Below, one piece after another: positions 1 through 8,621 of a DNA stretch of 64,000 bases. Below the pieces are notes generated by a model. That model had not been told where the DNA came from. It worked only from the letters and a program-made list of their open reading frames with translations, and did not search any database. Position 1 is the first letter of the stretch, and each line of letters starts with the position of its first letter. Position numbers and translations under genes: made by a program. The stretch is from contig JAREWP010000053.1 in the NCBI GenBank assembly GCA_029001845.1, forward strand, positions 19,100 through 83,099, in the 5' to 3' direction. The DNA comes from Candidatus Magnetocorallium paracelense. GTDB taxonomy: Bacteria > Nitrospirota > Thermodesulfovibrionia > Thermodesulfovibrionales > Magnetobacteriaceae.

Positions 1-484
1 CGATCTTCTGACTCTCCCTTTTGAGTTGTTCAGCATACACATAGCTTCCCATAAACCTGGTTGAAAAAGCCGGAGGTTCTTCCAGCGTAAATGCAACAAA
101 CCTCACGGTTTTACTTAGTGGCGTATCTTTTAGAAGTCTTGCAATCTCTAACAAAGCAGCTACGCCACTGGCGTTATCGTCCGCCCCGGGGCTGTAGGAT
201 ACAGTATCGTAATGAGCTCCGACAATTAGAATATTATCGGGATGCCTGAGACCCCTCTTTTCCGTAATTATATTCCTGTAGACCCTTCCCTGAAACCTGT
301 ATGTCTGATAAGAGACAGCAAAACCCGATTCTCTAAGCATTGAGGATACAAAGTCAATCGTCAAATCAAGAGACTTCGGTTCGTCAAAGGCCCTGGATCC
401 GATCTCCAAGGCGAGCGTCTCCACATTTCTCCTTAAACCTCTTTCGATATTCCCTCTTTTCGGAGGCCTGCGAAATAAACTCAC
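1..484 (-). CDS. M28-family zinc metallopeptidase, C-terminus cut by window edge
   Basis: The reverse strand stays open from a GTG at 484 to the window edge, about 161 codons. The frame holds GAHYD (His91, Asp93), ADDNASG (Asp102-Asp103) and LEEP (Glu135-Glu136). These are the zinc-ligand and catalytic-Glu blocks of M28 aminopeptidases and glutaminyl-cyclase-like enzymes. No signal peptide is visible from this start. The GTG overlaps the TGA of the upstream D-aminoacylase gene (GTGA at 481-484), so the two are probably translationally coupled and may both act on peptides or acylated amino acids. The substrate cannot be read from the sequence. The C-terminal third or more lies outside the window. 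Confidence 0.85.
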   Translation of the reverse strand, partial: MSLFRRPPKRGNIERGLRRNVETLALEIGSRAFDEPKSLDLTIDFVSSMLRESGFAVSYQTYRFQGRVYRNIITEKRGLRHPDNILIVGAHYDTVSYSPGADDNASGVAALLEIARLLKDTPLSKTVRFVAFTLEEPPAFSTRFMGSYVYAEQLKRESQKI

Positions 485-2052
485 ACGACCCTGCCGCTTC
501 GACTGCCTGCAAGCTTCCCTCTCTCCATAGCAGGAAGGCCGTTAACAAAAACATACTCAATACCTTCCGGCGCTCTGAAAGGATCGGCGTACTCGGCTCT
601 GTCTATTATTCTCTCCACATCAAAAAGTACAATATCGGCGAAATTACCATCTCTCAGGACTCCTCTGTTTTTTATACCAAAAGTCAATGCCGGAAGCATA
701 GTAGATTTGAAAATCGCCTCTTTTAGAGGCATAAGCCCCTCTCTTATGGCGTACTTTCCAATAAATCGCGGGAAGGAGCCAAAGGCCCTGGGATGAGGCT
801 TGCCATCCATCCCCCTGAACCCCCTGACAGAGCTGTCTGAACCAATCATACACCCTTTCAGAGAAAGTATTTTCCTTAAATTATCCTCATTCATCGAAAA
901 GAATATCGTTTCCACTGCCAGATTCTCTTCAATCAGCAAATCGATTACAAAATCTACAGGAGAAAGACCCCTGTCGCCGGCAATCTCGGATATTCTCATC
1001 CCCTCCATAAATCTGTTTTTCGTACTTTTAACAGATGAAATCATTACGGAATTCCAATAATCGCCCTCCCCTTTCAGTTCAGATAATTCTCCTCTTATCT
1101 TCATTCCCGTATCGGCGTTCTTTAATCTTCTAACTTCTTCTGCATCGCCGCCCTCATAAACCCAGGCAGGGAGTACTGCGTCCAAAGATGTCTGTGAAGC
1201 GATATAGGGATATCTGTCGCAGGTCACTCTTATCCCCTTATCCCCGGCTTTTTGAAGAAGAGATATGACATCGTCGATTTTATGCCAATTTCCCTTTCCT
1301 GCTGTCTTTAAATGAGAAATATGGATACTTATACCTGTCTTTTCGGCTATCTCTATAGTATCCCCGATGGATTCAAGCAAACACTCGCCTTCGCTCCTCA
1401 TGTGAGTGGCGTAAATCAGGTTATTGATATGCGACTCATTTATCAGATCTATTATTTCATTGTTATCGGAAAACACGCCCGGCGAGTAAATTAATCCGGT
1501 CGACAGCCCTAAAGAGCCATCATTCGCTTCCATACTCAGCAGCGCCGCCATTTCCTCCATCGTGTCGGATGTCGGTTTACGATCGTCATACCCCATGACA
1601 GAGCCTCTTATATTACCGTGTCCTGTAAGTGTGCCGCAATTAACGGCAGGTCTCTTTTCAGACAGCACTTTGCAGTACTGTCCCAGAGAGGACCATCTCT
1701 CTTTTATATTATATTTTGTAAACTCCTTCTCTTTATGTCCGACAGCCTCTTTGTAAATTGGAGAAAGGGAAAAACCGCAATTACCGTTTATCTCCGTTGT
1801 CACACCCTGTGCTATCTTGGATTCGGCCTCGGGGTGGGCTAAAATGGCAAACTCTGAATGACAGTGAACATCGATAAAACCAGGAGAAGCCGCAAGACCT
1901 TCTGCATCGATTTCTCTTTTAGCCTTCATATGGGTATGGCGCCCTCTCTTAATAAAGGCTATCCATTCTCCGACGATACCGATATCTCCTACAAAAGGTT
2001 CGTTGCCGGCGCCGTCATAGATAAATGCGTTTTTAATTAAATAATCGATCAT
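481..2052 (-). CDS. N-acyl-D-amino-acid deacylase (amidohydrolase superfamily)
   Basis: The 523-residue product hydrolyses N-acyl-D-amino acids to a fatty acid or acetate plus the D-amino acid, by family assignment. It has the N-terminal beta-sandwich segment of amidohydrolases (about 1-55) and the metal motif DVHCHSE (His63, His65). NGNCGFS follows with Cys92, the D-aminoacylase metal-bridging cysteine, then HISHLK near 245 and a C-terminal IGSDSS aspartate motif near 400. Full length agrees with the family (about 480-530). The ATG at 2052 has little SD match. It is the first gene of a two-gene unit with the M28 peptidase and is divergent from the HD-GYP gene. D-hydantoinase or dihydroorotase is a less likely alternative, because the NGNCG cysteine marks the D-aminoacylase branch. 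Confidence 0.9.
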   Translation of the reverse strand: MIDYLIKNAFIYDGAGNEPFVGDIGIVGEWIAFIKRGRHTHMKAKREIDAEGLAASPGFIDVHCHSEFAILAHPEAESKIAQGVTTEINGNCGFSLSPIYKEAVGHKEKEFTKYNIKERWSSLGQYCKVLSEKRPAVNCGTLTGHGNIRGSVMGYDDRKPTSDTMEEMAALLSMEANDGSLGLSTGLIYSPGVFSDNNEIIDLINESHINNLIYATHMRSEGECLLESIGDTIEIAEKTGISIHISHLKTAGKGNWHKIDDVISLLQKAGDKGIRVTCDRYPYIASQTSLDAVLPAWVYEGGDAEEVRRLKNADTGMKIRGELSELKGEGDYWNSVMISSVKSTKNRFMEGMRISEIAGDRGLSPVDFVIDLLIEENLAVETIFFSMNEDNLRKILSLKGCMIGSDSSVRGFRGMDGKPHPRAFGSFPRFIGKYAIREGLMPLKEAIFKSTMLPALTFGIKNRGVLRDGNFADIVLFDVERIIDRAEYADPFRAPEGIEYVFVNGLPAMERGKLAGSRSGRVV

Positions 2053-2080
2053 AAATTTTATGTTGTCAGGTAGAAAGAGG

Positions 2081-2110
2081 AAGGCTGACAGCTGCCGGCT
2101 GACAGCTAAA
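2081..2110. repeat. Family H short direct repeat in a divergent intergenic region
   Basis: Two near-identical copies of GGCTGACAGCT lie back to back between the divergent D-aminoacylase and HD-GYP genes. The same word occurs in inverted arms at 27645-27797 and, in decayed form, at 56788-56826. It looks like a dispersed repeat rather than an operator, because the other copies sit in unrelated intergenic spaces. The rest of 2053-2251 is AT-rich with no convincing promoter. Confidence 0.55.
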
Positions 2111-2251
2111 TATTTTTTTTATACAAGGATAATATGCAGCCCCTCCAAAAAGCAAGTAATAAAAAAAATTCACATCTACTTTGATAATTTACTCACTTTT
2201 CTGGTATATTTAAGATTATTTTAATTTTGTTTACAACATATTCACTTATCG

Positions 2252-3802
2252 ATGGACAACAACAAAATATTGTTAATTGACGATGAAGAAGTCGTGCTGG
2301 AGGCAATGCATAACCACTTAAGGAGAGATGGTTATAAAGTATACAGCGCCAATAACGGTAAAGACGGACTGGATATCTACTATCATATTTCTCCCATTTT
2401 AATCATACTTGATCTTAAAATGCCGGTAATGGACGGCTTCGACTTTCTGAAGCACGTTAATCTTGCAGATTCCGAGCAGTGCGCAGTTATTGTCCTTACA
2501 GGTCACGGAATCGATGAGGATATAGAGCAGTGTTTCGCCCTGGGAATCTCAGCCTTTTTAAGGAAACCCTTTAATATTTATGAGCTGAAAGGTTTGGTCA
2601 GGAATACGATCGCTCTTAAATTAAATCAGCAGGGCAGACTCAATGAAATAGCGGAACGTAAAAGAGCTGAAGAGACAATTGCTCACAATTACCATATACA
2701 AAACGTTATCAGTACGATCCTGAAAAATTCTTTGGAACCGATCTCTCTTTCCGAACAGCTCAAGATCAGCCTTAAGCTTATTCTCTCTCTCTCATGGCTT
2801 TCATTTAAGTCCAAGGGCTCTATATTTCTTGTTGATGACGATTGTGAAACCCTTACAATGAAAGCTCAAAGCGGACTCAATCCAAAACTCCTGGAATTAT
2901 GTGCAAAAGTACCCTTCGGCACTTGCCTGTGCGGTAAGGCGGCCTCTACAAAAAAAATTGTATTCAGCGCCCATGTAGACGAAGGACATGAAATACATTA
3001 TAAACACATGCAACCTCACGGGCATTACTGTACACCGATTATTTCAAAAGATAAAGTGCTTGGCGTCATCAATCTCTATGTCAAAAAAGGGCATCAAAGA
3101 GAAAAGACAGAAGAAGAATTTCTATTATCCGTAGCCAACACGCTTGCAGGTATCATTGAGAGAAAAAAAGCGGAAGAAGCTCTCAGAAACAGGGAGATGG
3201 ATCTCGAAAACAGCCTTTCCAAACTCCGAAAGACCGTTGGCGGCATCATACAGGCCGTTGCGCTCACTGTTGAGGCAAAGGACCCCTATACGGCAGGTCA
3301 TCAAAGGAGAGTGGCCGATCTCGCCAGAGCTATTGCCAACGAGATGGGACTTCCAATGGACCAAATAGATGGAATAAGAATGGCCGGAGCGATACACGAT
3401 CTCGGGAAAATCTCTCTGCCATCTGAAATCCTGAGCAAACCTGGAAAAATAAACAAAATAGAATTTAACCTTATAAAGCTTCACAGCCAGGTAGGTTACG
3501 ACATTTTAAAGACAATAGATTTCCCCTGGCCTGTGGCGCAAATTGTATACCAGCACCACGAACGCCTGGACGGATCAGGTTATCCGCTGGGGCTGACGGA
3601 AAAAGATATTCTCACAGAATCCAGAATATTGTCGGTAGCCGATGTTGTAGAAGCCATGGCCTCACACAGACCTTACAGACCAACCTTGGGAATTGAAAAA
3701 GCTCTTCAGGAAATTGAAAGAAACAGAGGTAAGTACTACGATCCTACAGTAGTTGATGCCTGTCTGAAGTTATTTAAAGAGAAACAATATAAATTAGAAT
3801 AA
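2252..3802 (+). CDS. REC-GAF-HD-GYP response regulator, c-di-GMP phosphodiesterase
   Basis: The 516-residue protein has three modules. A receiver domain occupies about 1-125, with the acidic pair near the N-terminus, a phospho-Asp in ILDLKMP and Lys in RKPF. A GAF-type sensor spans about 145-310 with FGTCLCG and GHYC cysteines. An HD-GYP domain spans about 325-510, with His382-Asp383 in AIHDLGK and HHERLDGSGYP at 435-445. All HD-GYP metal and GYP residues are present, so it is predicted to hydrolyse c-di-GMP. The architecture is RpfG-like with an extra sensor. The GAF cysteine pattern is shared with the GAF in the 27807-31097 protein. The ATG at 2252 has no clear SD. CheX follows 28 nt downstream and is probably co-transcribed. 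Confidence 0.93.
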   Translation: MDNNKILLIDDEEVVLEAMHNHLRRDGYKVYSANNGKDGLDIYYHISPILIILDLKMPVMDGFDFLKHVNLADSEQCAVIVLTGHGIDEDIEQCFALGISAFLRKPFNIYELKGLVRNTIALKLNQQGRLNEIAERKRAEETIAHNYHIQNVISTILKNSLEPISLSEQLKISLKLILSLSWLSFKSKGSIFLVDDDCETLTMKAQSGLNPKLLELCAKVPFGTCLCGKAASTKKIVFSAHVDEGHEIHYKHMQPHGHYCTPIISKDKVLGVINLYVKKGHQREKTEEEFLLSVANTLAGIIERKKAEEALRNREMDLENSLSKLRKTVGGIIQAVALTVEAKDPYTAGHQRRVADLARAIANEMGLPMDQIDGIRMAGAIHDLGKISLPSEILSKPGKINKIEFNLIKLHSQVGYDILKTIDFPWPVAQIVYQHHERLDGSGYPLGLTEKDILTESRILSVADVVEAMASHRPYRPTLGIEKALQEIERNRGKYYDPTVVDACLKLFKEKQYKLE

Positions 3803-3830
3803 ATAATTCCAAACGTCCGAGGTGAGTAAT

Positions 3831-4295
3831 ATGAATGTTGAATTTATTAATCCCTTTCTGAAATCCATAACCAATATTCTCTCTGTAATGGCTCAGACCG
3901 AAGCCAGAGCGGGCCGACCCGTAAAAAAAGAGGATAACGTCGCCATGGGTGACGTTACCGGCATAATCGGTATGGCCGGTCAACAGGCGAAGGGTTCTCT
4001 GGCAATCACTTTTACTGAACCTGTCATCCTTCATATAGCCGGGCAAATGCTTGGCGAAGAGGTAGACGAAGTAGATGAGTCGATCGGAGATATGGTGGGA
4101 GAGATTACGAATATGGTAACAGGCGGAGCGAAGAGACTGCTTTCGGAGCAGGGCTATAAATTCGATATGGCTGTTCCTACAACAATTTTAGGCAAGAACC
4201 ACATAGTGAGCCATAAAACATCGGGTCCGATAATCATAATACCCTTTGATACGGATTCCGGGAAATTCTTTGTAGAGGTATGTTTCGAAATGTAA
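3831..4295 (+). CDS. cheX: CheX-type CheY-P phosphatase
   Basis: The 154-residue protein matches the single-motif CheC/CheX/FliY phosphatase family. It has a central GEITNMVTG segment with the Glu-x-x-Asn pair that positions water for CheY-P hydrolysis, and a C-terminal VSHKTSGP strand typical of CheX. A GTG at 3822 is in frame. However, GAGGTGA at 3819-3825 is a good SD for the ATG at 3831, so the ATG is preferred. No CheA or CheY array genes are near. The immediate partner is the upstream REC-HD-GYP protein, whose receiver is a plausible target, which is inference. The gene is convergent with the EcfT-like gene, 8 nt apart. Confidence 0.85.
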   Translation: MNVEFINPFLKSITNILSVMAQTEARAGRPVKKEDNVAMGDVTGIIGMAGQQAKGSLAITFTEPVILHIAGQMLGEEVDEVDESIGDMVGEITNMVTGGAKRLLSEQGYKFDMAVPTTILGKNHIVSHKTSGPIIIIPFDTDSGKFFVEVCFEM

Positions 4296-4303
4296 TCGGG
4301 AAT

Positions 4304-4942
4304 CTACTTGTTTCCGTCTATAATCTCTTTGAATATTTTTTCCGGAGAGGTTACGGTCTGCAAAAAAAGAGGCACAATTAGGGAAACCAATAGATTTGTT
4401 CTGCCGAAAAATCCTCTAACCTCTCCTTCGCTTAACTTCTCTTTATACAACGTTTTTATAGTTTCTTTCAATTTTGGAAGAACTTTCATGCTCAATAAAG
4501 TGAGTTCCGTAAGTTTCTCCACGGGAATACCGATTTTCGCAAAGGGCTTCATCAGATTTCCCATAGCTTTTATAACTCCTTCCGAACTCGACGAAATTAT
4601 CAATAATTTCGCCCCTGCGATTAACAAAAAAACTCGTGATGTCCTGACAATCGCCATAGACACTCCCTTTTCGGTAATATCGATCCCGGCAACGGAATAA
4701 AGTATTTTTCCATTTTGGAAAAACAGGTTCCCCGCAAAGGTTACAAAAAGGAATATAAAAATCGGCAGAGCCCCGGAACGTATTCTTTTGACGGGATGGA
4801 ATATAAGTACAAAAAATGCAGCTATGGAGAGATATATATGAATAAAGGGATCATTAATAAAATAGAGAGAAACCGCGAAGAGGATATAGATGGAAATCTT
4901 TATTTCTTCAGAGTAAACGTCCATGATCCTCCGGATCACCAC
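4304..4942 (-). CDS. EcfT/CbiQ-family transmembrane protein
   Basis: The roughly 212-residue protein has four to five hydrophobic helices in its N-terminal half. They are followed by a charged cytoplasmic segment (VLPKLKETIKTLYKEKL) of the kind that couples to ECF ATPases, and a final hydrophobic helix. This is the T-component pattern of energy-coupling-factor vitamin/metal importers. No ATPase or S-component gene is adjacent, so the transported substrate is unknown and the protein must share ATPases encoded elsewhere. The start is unusual: GTGs at 4942 and 4939 and an ATG at 4924 all lie inside a dispersed repeat (4914-4956). GGAGG sits only 3 nt before that ATG. It follows the amidase gene on the same strand. 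Confidence 0.72.
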   Translation of the reverse strand: MVIRRIMDVYSEEIKISIYILFAVSLYFINDPFIHIYLSIAAFFVLIFHPVKRIRSGALPIFIFLFVTFAGNLFFQNGKILYSVAGIDITEKGVSMAIVRTSRVFLLIAGAKLLIISSSSEGVIKAMGNLMKPFAKIGIPVEKLTELTLLSMKVLPKLKETIKTLYKEKLSEGEVRGFFGRTNLLVSLIVPLFLQTVTSPEKIFKEIIDGNK

Positions 4943-4956
4943 AAAGCATGAAAATG
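4914..4956 (-). repeat. Family A flank unit without hairpin (copy A5), overlapping a gene start
   Basis: Read on the reverse strand this matches the flank next to the hairpins at 8622, 14020 and 24123 and the isolated copy at 33550. The shared order is TTTCATGCTTTGTGGTGA, then CCGGAGG, then CATGGACGTTT. Here the flank carries the candidate start codons of the EcfT-like gene. Confidence 0.75.
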
Positions 4957-4970
4957 GATAGAATCAGCTA

Positions 4971-6158
4971 TTATTCATTGTCTTTGGCCAGCTGTTTTAC
5001 CTCGGCGAATCTGGTATCTTCAGGCAGGGTGGACATATAGATACTGATTCCCTTGGCAATTGAATAGGCCAGATTTGTCTTATATTTTTCGTCCGTTAAC
5101 AGCCTTTCCTCATAGGGATTGGTCATGAATGCAACCTCTACAAGTACAGACGGCATGGAAGCGCCTATTAATACATAAAAAAGAGCTTGTTTTACACCTA
5201 AGTCATTAATATCTTTAAAACTGTCTGACAGCCTCGTTATGATCGAGTCCTGAATATAGTGCGCCAGCCTTAGGGACTGATTCCTTTTACTCTCTCTTGC
5301 AAGTGAGACCAAAATGCTCCCCAATTCTGTCTGGACCTGGTGCATTTGATTTTCAGAAATAGAGTTTTCCCTTGCAGCGACCTTTATAGCCTCTTTATCG
5401 TTTGTCCAGTTAAGGAAGTAGGTCTCGACTCCCCTCACTTTTTTACTCGAATTCGCATTGGCATGAATTGAAACGAAGATATCCGCCTTTTCTCTGTTTG
5501 CCATGAGCGTTCTTTCGTCAAGTGGAATAAAACGATCATCCTCCCTTGTCAGTTGAACATCATAAAGATACTTCTCTCTCAATATGCGAGCCAATTTTAA
5601 AGAGATATCTAAAGTAACGTCCTTTTCTTTTAAACCATAATGACCGACAGCTCCGGGATCCTTGCCTCCATGACCAGGGTCAATAACAAGTCTGTTCTTT
5701 ACGGGCTCGAACTTCTTCTTTTTCTTTTCTTCATTTCCGGTATCTTCATTTCCGAAGACATCGATTACGATTCTGTCAGGGTTTGCAAGAGAAAAAACTT
5801 TATACTCATTGAAATTATCAAGGTCCAAGACCACTCTGGCAGTGGTCCTGTCATACTGTCCGATACGAATTTTTTTTAAAATACCATCTTTTATATCAAT
5901 CGAACTCTTACCAAATCCCTTTATCGAAGTCTTTCTCAGATTCAAATAGAGGCGGAGAGGATTTTTTAAAGTATCCTTGCTGTATATGACAGGAGCGCTC
6001 AACTCGACGACAACACGGGTATATTCATCATAGGACCAAAATCTTATTTTTTTAATTCTGCTGAGTTTTGCCGAAGAAGTTGCAGCAGATGGGATGAGAG
6101 TAACGAATATAAGGAGAGAAATTATAAGGGCGATTACTCTTTTCAAATTCGATTTCAC
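4971..6158 (-). CDS. N-acetylmuramoyl-L-alanine amidase, AmiC type with AMIN domain
   Basis: The 395-residue enzyme cleaves the amide between muramic acid and L-Ala in peptidoglycan during septum splitting. An N-terminal hydrophobic segment (about 8-30) is a signal peptide or anchor. An AMIN domain at about 35-135 targets envelope sites. A charged linker near 140-152 leads to the Amidase_3 domain at about 155-385. The zinc and catalytic residues are visible in DPGHGGKDPGA, LKEKD, SIHANAN and VEVAFMTN. Length and order match AmiA/B/C of diderms. It is transcribed toward the EcfT-like gene across a 28-nt gap filled by a repeat flank. Confidence 0.93.
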   Translation of the reverse strand: MKSNLKRVIALIISLLIFVTLIPSAATSSAKLSRIKKIRFWSYDEYTRVVVELSAPVIYSKDTLKNPLRLYLNLRKTSIKGFGKSSIDIKDGILKKIRIGQYDRTTARVVLDLDNFNEYKVFSLANPDRIVIDVFGNEDTGNEEKKKKKFEPVKNRLVIDPGHGGKDPGAVGHYGLKEKDVTLDISLKLARILREKYLYDVQLTREDDRFIPLDERTLMANREKADIFVSIHANANSSKKVRGVETYFLNWTNDKEAIKVAARENSISENQMHQVQTELGSILVSLARESKRNQSLRLAHYIQDSIITRLSDSFKDINDLGVKQALFYVLIGASMPSVLVEVAFMTNPYEERLLTDEKYKTNLAYSIAKGISIYMSTLPEDTRFAEVKQLAKDNE

Positions 6159-6313
6159 GAAGATTCTTTTCTATCCTGTTTCCTGCTTTTAAAATTCTAA
6201 AGTCATTAGCGGACATTTATCGTCAGATCGATGAAAACAGATATAAATTCAAACTATCTGACCGTACAAGCAGTTGTCAGGCACGGTTTATAGTATAAAA
6301 CAATAAAAAATTA

Positions 6314-6343
6314 AAAAATTGCGCTCTCAAAGGCGCAATTTTT
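6314..6343 (-). terminator. Rho-independent terminator downstream of nfu
   Basis: A perfect 11-bp stem (AAAAATTGCGC at 6314-6324 with its complement at 6333-6343) encloses an 8-nt loop. On the reverse strand the stem is followed by a T-rich tract. It lies 54 nt beyond the nfu stop codon. A/T runs on both sides could let it act in both directions. Confidence 0.85.
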
Positions 6344-6396
6344 CTCCATGGATTAAAAGCTTTCAGTCTTTAAGTCAAAATACCTGAACAAACGGA

Positions 6397-6633
6397 TCAA
6401 ACAGCTTTGACAGACTTAATTTCAGGTATATTGTCTATAAGTGTCTTTTCAACCCAATTTGTCATTGTAAGAGAGGACATAGGACATGTTTCGCAGGCGC
6501 CTTTCAGCTTGACATAAAGAGTATCGTCCTTAATTGTAACGACTTCAATGTCTCCCCCCTCCGCTTTAAGCCCTTCCCTTACCTTCTCAATTGCTTTATC
6601 TATCTTTTCCTGATCCAATTTCTTAAACCTCAA
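6397..6633 (-). CDS. NifU C-terminal-domain (Nfu) iron-sulfur scaffold
   Basis: This small protein of about 78 residues is the stand-alone NifU C-terminal domain. It contains AEGGDIEVVTI followed by GACETCPMSS, whose CxxC binds a transient [4Fe-4S] cluster delivered to apo-proteins. It is monocistronic, with its own terminator at 6314-6343. The outermost start is a TTG at 6633 with poor SD. A TTG at 6618 has GAGG 9 nt upstream, so the protein may be five residues shorter. Such one-domain Nfu proteins are common in anaerobes. Confidence 0.9.
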   Translation of the reverse strand: MRFKKLDQEKIDKAIEKVREGLKAEGGDIEVVTIKDDTLYVKLKGACETCPMSSLTMTNWVEKTLIDNIPEIKSVKAV

Positions 6634-7158
6634 CTTATATTTATATCATAAAAGCTATTATTTTTCAAGGAAAAAAACTCATCTCCATATATATAAGGAT
6701 GAATAATCGAATTTTTTGTTTATTTTTAAAGGCCGTTAATTATATAATTAAAAGCTGCTTAGGCACTTATAAGTGAAATTTTGCGCAAAAAAGCAACATT
6801 TTTTTTTAAATGACAAATTCCAAAACACAAATGCCAAACCAAAACCAAAGCTCAAATGTCAAAAAAGAGATATGAGAAGCCTTTGTATTTAGTCATTAGG
6901 ATTTGATCCCTGATCAGGTCAGGGACAAGCTTGACATTGAATTTTGTCATTTGTCATTAAAACGTTCCGAAAATCTTATTTGGTTTCGGCTATGCCGAGT
7001 TAGATATATAGGCTGTAGACTTAAGGCTGAAACAAAAAACATATATCTAAGGTTTATGAGTTATTTTAGCGGAACATTTTTTGCTAAAAGTCTTCGACCC
7101 ACGCTCTATCCACTTAAATAGTTACAATAAAATCATTAGAAGAAAGGAGGTGAAAACA
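6634..7158. repeat. Non-coding stretch with two decayed dispersed repeats
   Basis: No convincing gene is present. At 6808-6958 a low-complexity unit starts with ATGACAAATTCCAAAACAC and ends with GTCATTTGTCATT, forming loose inverted ends. At 7006-7130 a family E unit contains GACTTAAGGCTGAAACAAAA and AGTCTTCGACC followed by CTATCCACTTAAATAGTTAC. The latter ends just before the cytochrome SD and resembles units at 12036-12068 and 23589-23735. GTTTCGGCTATGCCGAG at 6985-7001 has a diverged match near 63675. Confidence 0.5.
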
Positions 7159-7512
7159 GTGAAAGCAACGACAATCGCATTAGTAGTCATTATCAGTCTG
7201 GTATTTGTGAGCACAGCTTTTTCGGTTCCACCGGGAAAGACATTAACATTTCCTGACGGAAAAATCGGCAAGGTTGTATTTGACGGTAAAAAACACAAAG
7301 ACGCCGGCGTAAAATGCAAGGACTGCCACAACGGCACCATCTTCCCGAGCATGAAAGACGCCAAAGCAGTAGTTGGACCGCCAGTACTGACAATGAAGGA
7401 TCTGAACGCAGGAAAGTATTGCGGAGCCTGTCATAACGGGACTACCGAAATTAACGGTAAGGTCGTGTTTAAGACAAAGGGCACCTGCAAGAAGTGTCAC
7501 ATAAAGGAGTAA
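7159..7512 (+). CDS. Periplasmic triheme cytochrome c (c7-type triheme domain)
   Basis: The 117-residue product has a signal peptide (KATTIALVVIISLVFVSTAF) and one compact heme domain. It contains three CxxCH sites: CKDCH, CGACH and CKKCH. The spacing, the KVVFDGKKHKDAG entry strand and the GKYCGACHNG second site match the c(7)-type triheme domain of predicted extracellular electron-transfer chains. In those chains the domain is often repeated; here it occurs once. The start is the GTG at 7159, because AAAGGAGGTGA at 7143-7153 is an excellent SD for it, and a GTG at 7150 overlaps that SD. No cytochrome maturation or partner oxidoreductase genes are near, so it is probably a soluble electron shuttle. 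Confidence 0.92.
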   Translation: MKATTIALVVIISLVFVSTAFSVPPGKTLTFPDGKIGKVVFDGKKHKDAGVKCKDCHNGTIFPSMKDAKAVVGPPVLTMKDLNAGKYCGACHNGTTEINGKVVFKTKGTCKKCHIKE

Positions 7513-7517
7513 CTAAG

Positions 7518-7550
7518 AAAGGGGGGTATTAAAATCCCCCTTTTTTTTAA
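7518..7550 (+). terminator. Rho-independent terminator of the triheme cytochrome gene
   Basis: A GGGGG/CCCCC stem encloses an AT-rich loop and is followed by eight or more T. It begins 6 nt after the TAA of the cytochrome gene. The convergent ilvE stop lies inside the T tract, so it may also serve ilvE. Confidence 0.9.
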
Positions 7551-8461
7551 AGGTAAGTATTCCAGTTGTCGTATTTTTCAACTCTTCCGTAAACCGAATC
7601 GAAAAATATCTTCTGTAGTTTTGCTGTAATTACGCCACGAGTCCCGGCGCCGATGTTTCGACCGTCCAGTTGCCTGATTGGCGTTATCTCGGCAGCTGTT
7701 CCCGTAAAAAAAGCTTCGTCCGATATATATAATTCATCTCTTGTAAATCGGTCTTCTCTTACAGTGATCCCTTCGTCTTCGGCGATTGTCATAATACTCT
7801 CTCTTGTTATACCTTCAAGGATCGATGTAAGGGGCGTTGTTTTGAGTACTCCCTTTTTTACGGTAAAAATATTCTCTCCTGCGCCTTCTGATACAAAGCC
7901 ATCAGCATCCAGGAGCAGGGCTTCGTCATAGCCCATTGACAAAGCTTCCCTTTTCGCCATCTGTGAGGTAACATAGTAACCGCAAACTTTCCCCCTGGCC
8001 ATATTGGAATTCACATGGTTTCTTAAAAAGGAAGAAGTTTTGACCTTTATACCCTTTTCAATTCCTTCCTCTCCGAGATAAGAACCCCAGGGCCATACGG
8101 CAATGGATACTCTTACGGGATTGCCCTTCGGATGTAGTCCCATAGCTCCCTCACCTATATAAACAAGAGGTCTGATGTAACATGCATCCAGTTTATTCAC
8201 CCTCACAGTCTCAAGCACCGCATTTTCAAGTTCTTCCTGACTGAAAGGTATTTCCATCTGAAAGATATGGGCGGAATTAAACAGTCTTTCAATGTGATCC
8301 TGCAATCTGAAAACAGCAGGGCCCTTATCGGTGTGATAACATCTTATGCCTTCAAAAACACCGAGGCCGTAATGGAGTGTATGCGTGAGGATATGTACGT
8401 TAGCGTCATCCCAATTGACTATCTTTCCGTCCATCCATATCTTTTCGGTTTTATCTATCAT
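7547..8461 (-). CDS. ilvE: Branched-chain amino acid aminotransferase, class IV
   Basis: The 304-residue PLP enzyme interconverts Leu, Ile and Val with their 2-oxo acids using glutamate/2-oxoglutarate. Features are the N-terminal WMDGKIVNWDDANVHILTH, LHYGLGVFEGIR, the PLP-lysine block NSNMARGKVCGYYV, DEALLLDADGFVSEG and GTAAEITPI. These are typical of BCAT rather than D-amino-acid transaminase. The ATG at 8461 gives the usual length; an extension to 8503 would add 14 residues with no family match. It stands alone, convergent with the cytochrome. Confidence 0.93.
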   Translation of the reverse strand: MIDKTEKIWMDGKIVNWDDANVHILTHTLHYGLGVFEGIRCYHTDKGPAVFRLQDHIERLFNSAHIFQMEIPFSQEELENAVLETVRVNKLDACYIRPLVYIGEGAMGLHPKGNPVRVSIAVWPWGSYLGEEGIEKGIKVKTSSFLRNHVNSNMARGKVCGYYVTSQMAKREALSMGYDEALLLDADGFVSEGAGENIFTVKKGVLKTTPLTSILEGITRESIMTIAEDEGITVREDRFTRDELYISDEAFFTGTAAEITPIRQLDGRNIGAGTRGVITAKLQKIFFDSVYGRVEKYDNWNTYL

Positions 8462-8541
8462 GAGCAGCTTATATTTATAACAGCAATGCCATGAAACTGT
8501 CAAGCATAAAAATAAAAAACTTCTTCTCTTTCACCTTGTTT

Positions 8542-8570
8542 TAAAGAAAGTATATTTCTATGCTATAATC
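8542..8570 (+). promoter_or_regulatory. Possible sigma70 promoter ahead of the VOC-lar cluster
   Basis: TATAAT at 8565-8570 is preceded by TTAAAG at 8542-8547 with a 17-bp spacer. The -10 is perfect and the -35 is weak. It would give a long leader through hairpin copy A1 before the VOC gene at 8788. Confidence 0.4.
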
Positions 8571-8621
8571 TCTTAGACGATCACAACAATCAGCGCCTTT
8601 GACATGTGACGGAATTCGGGA

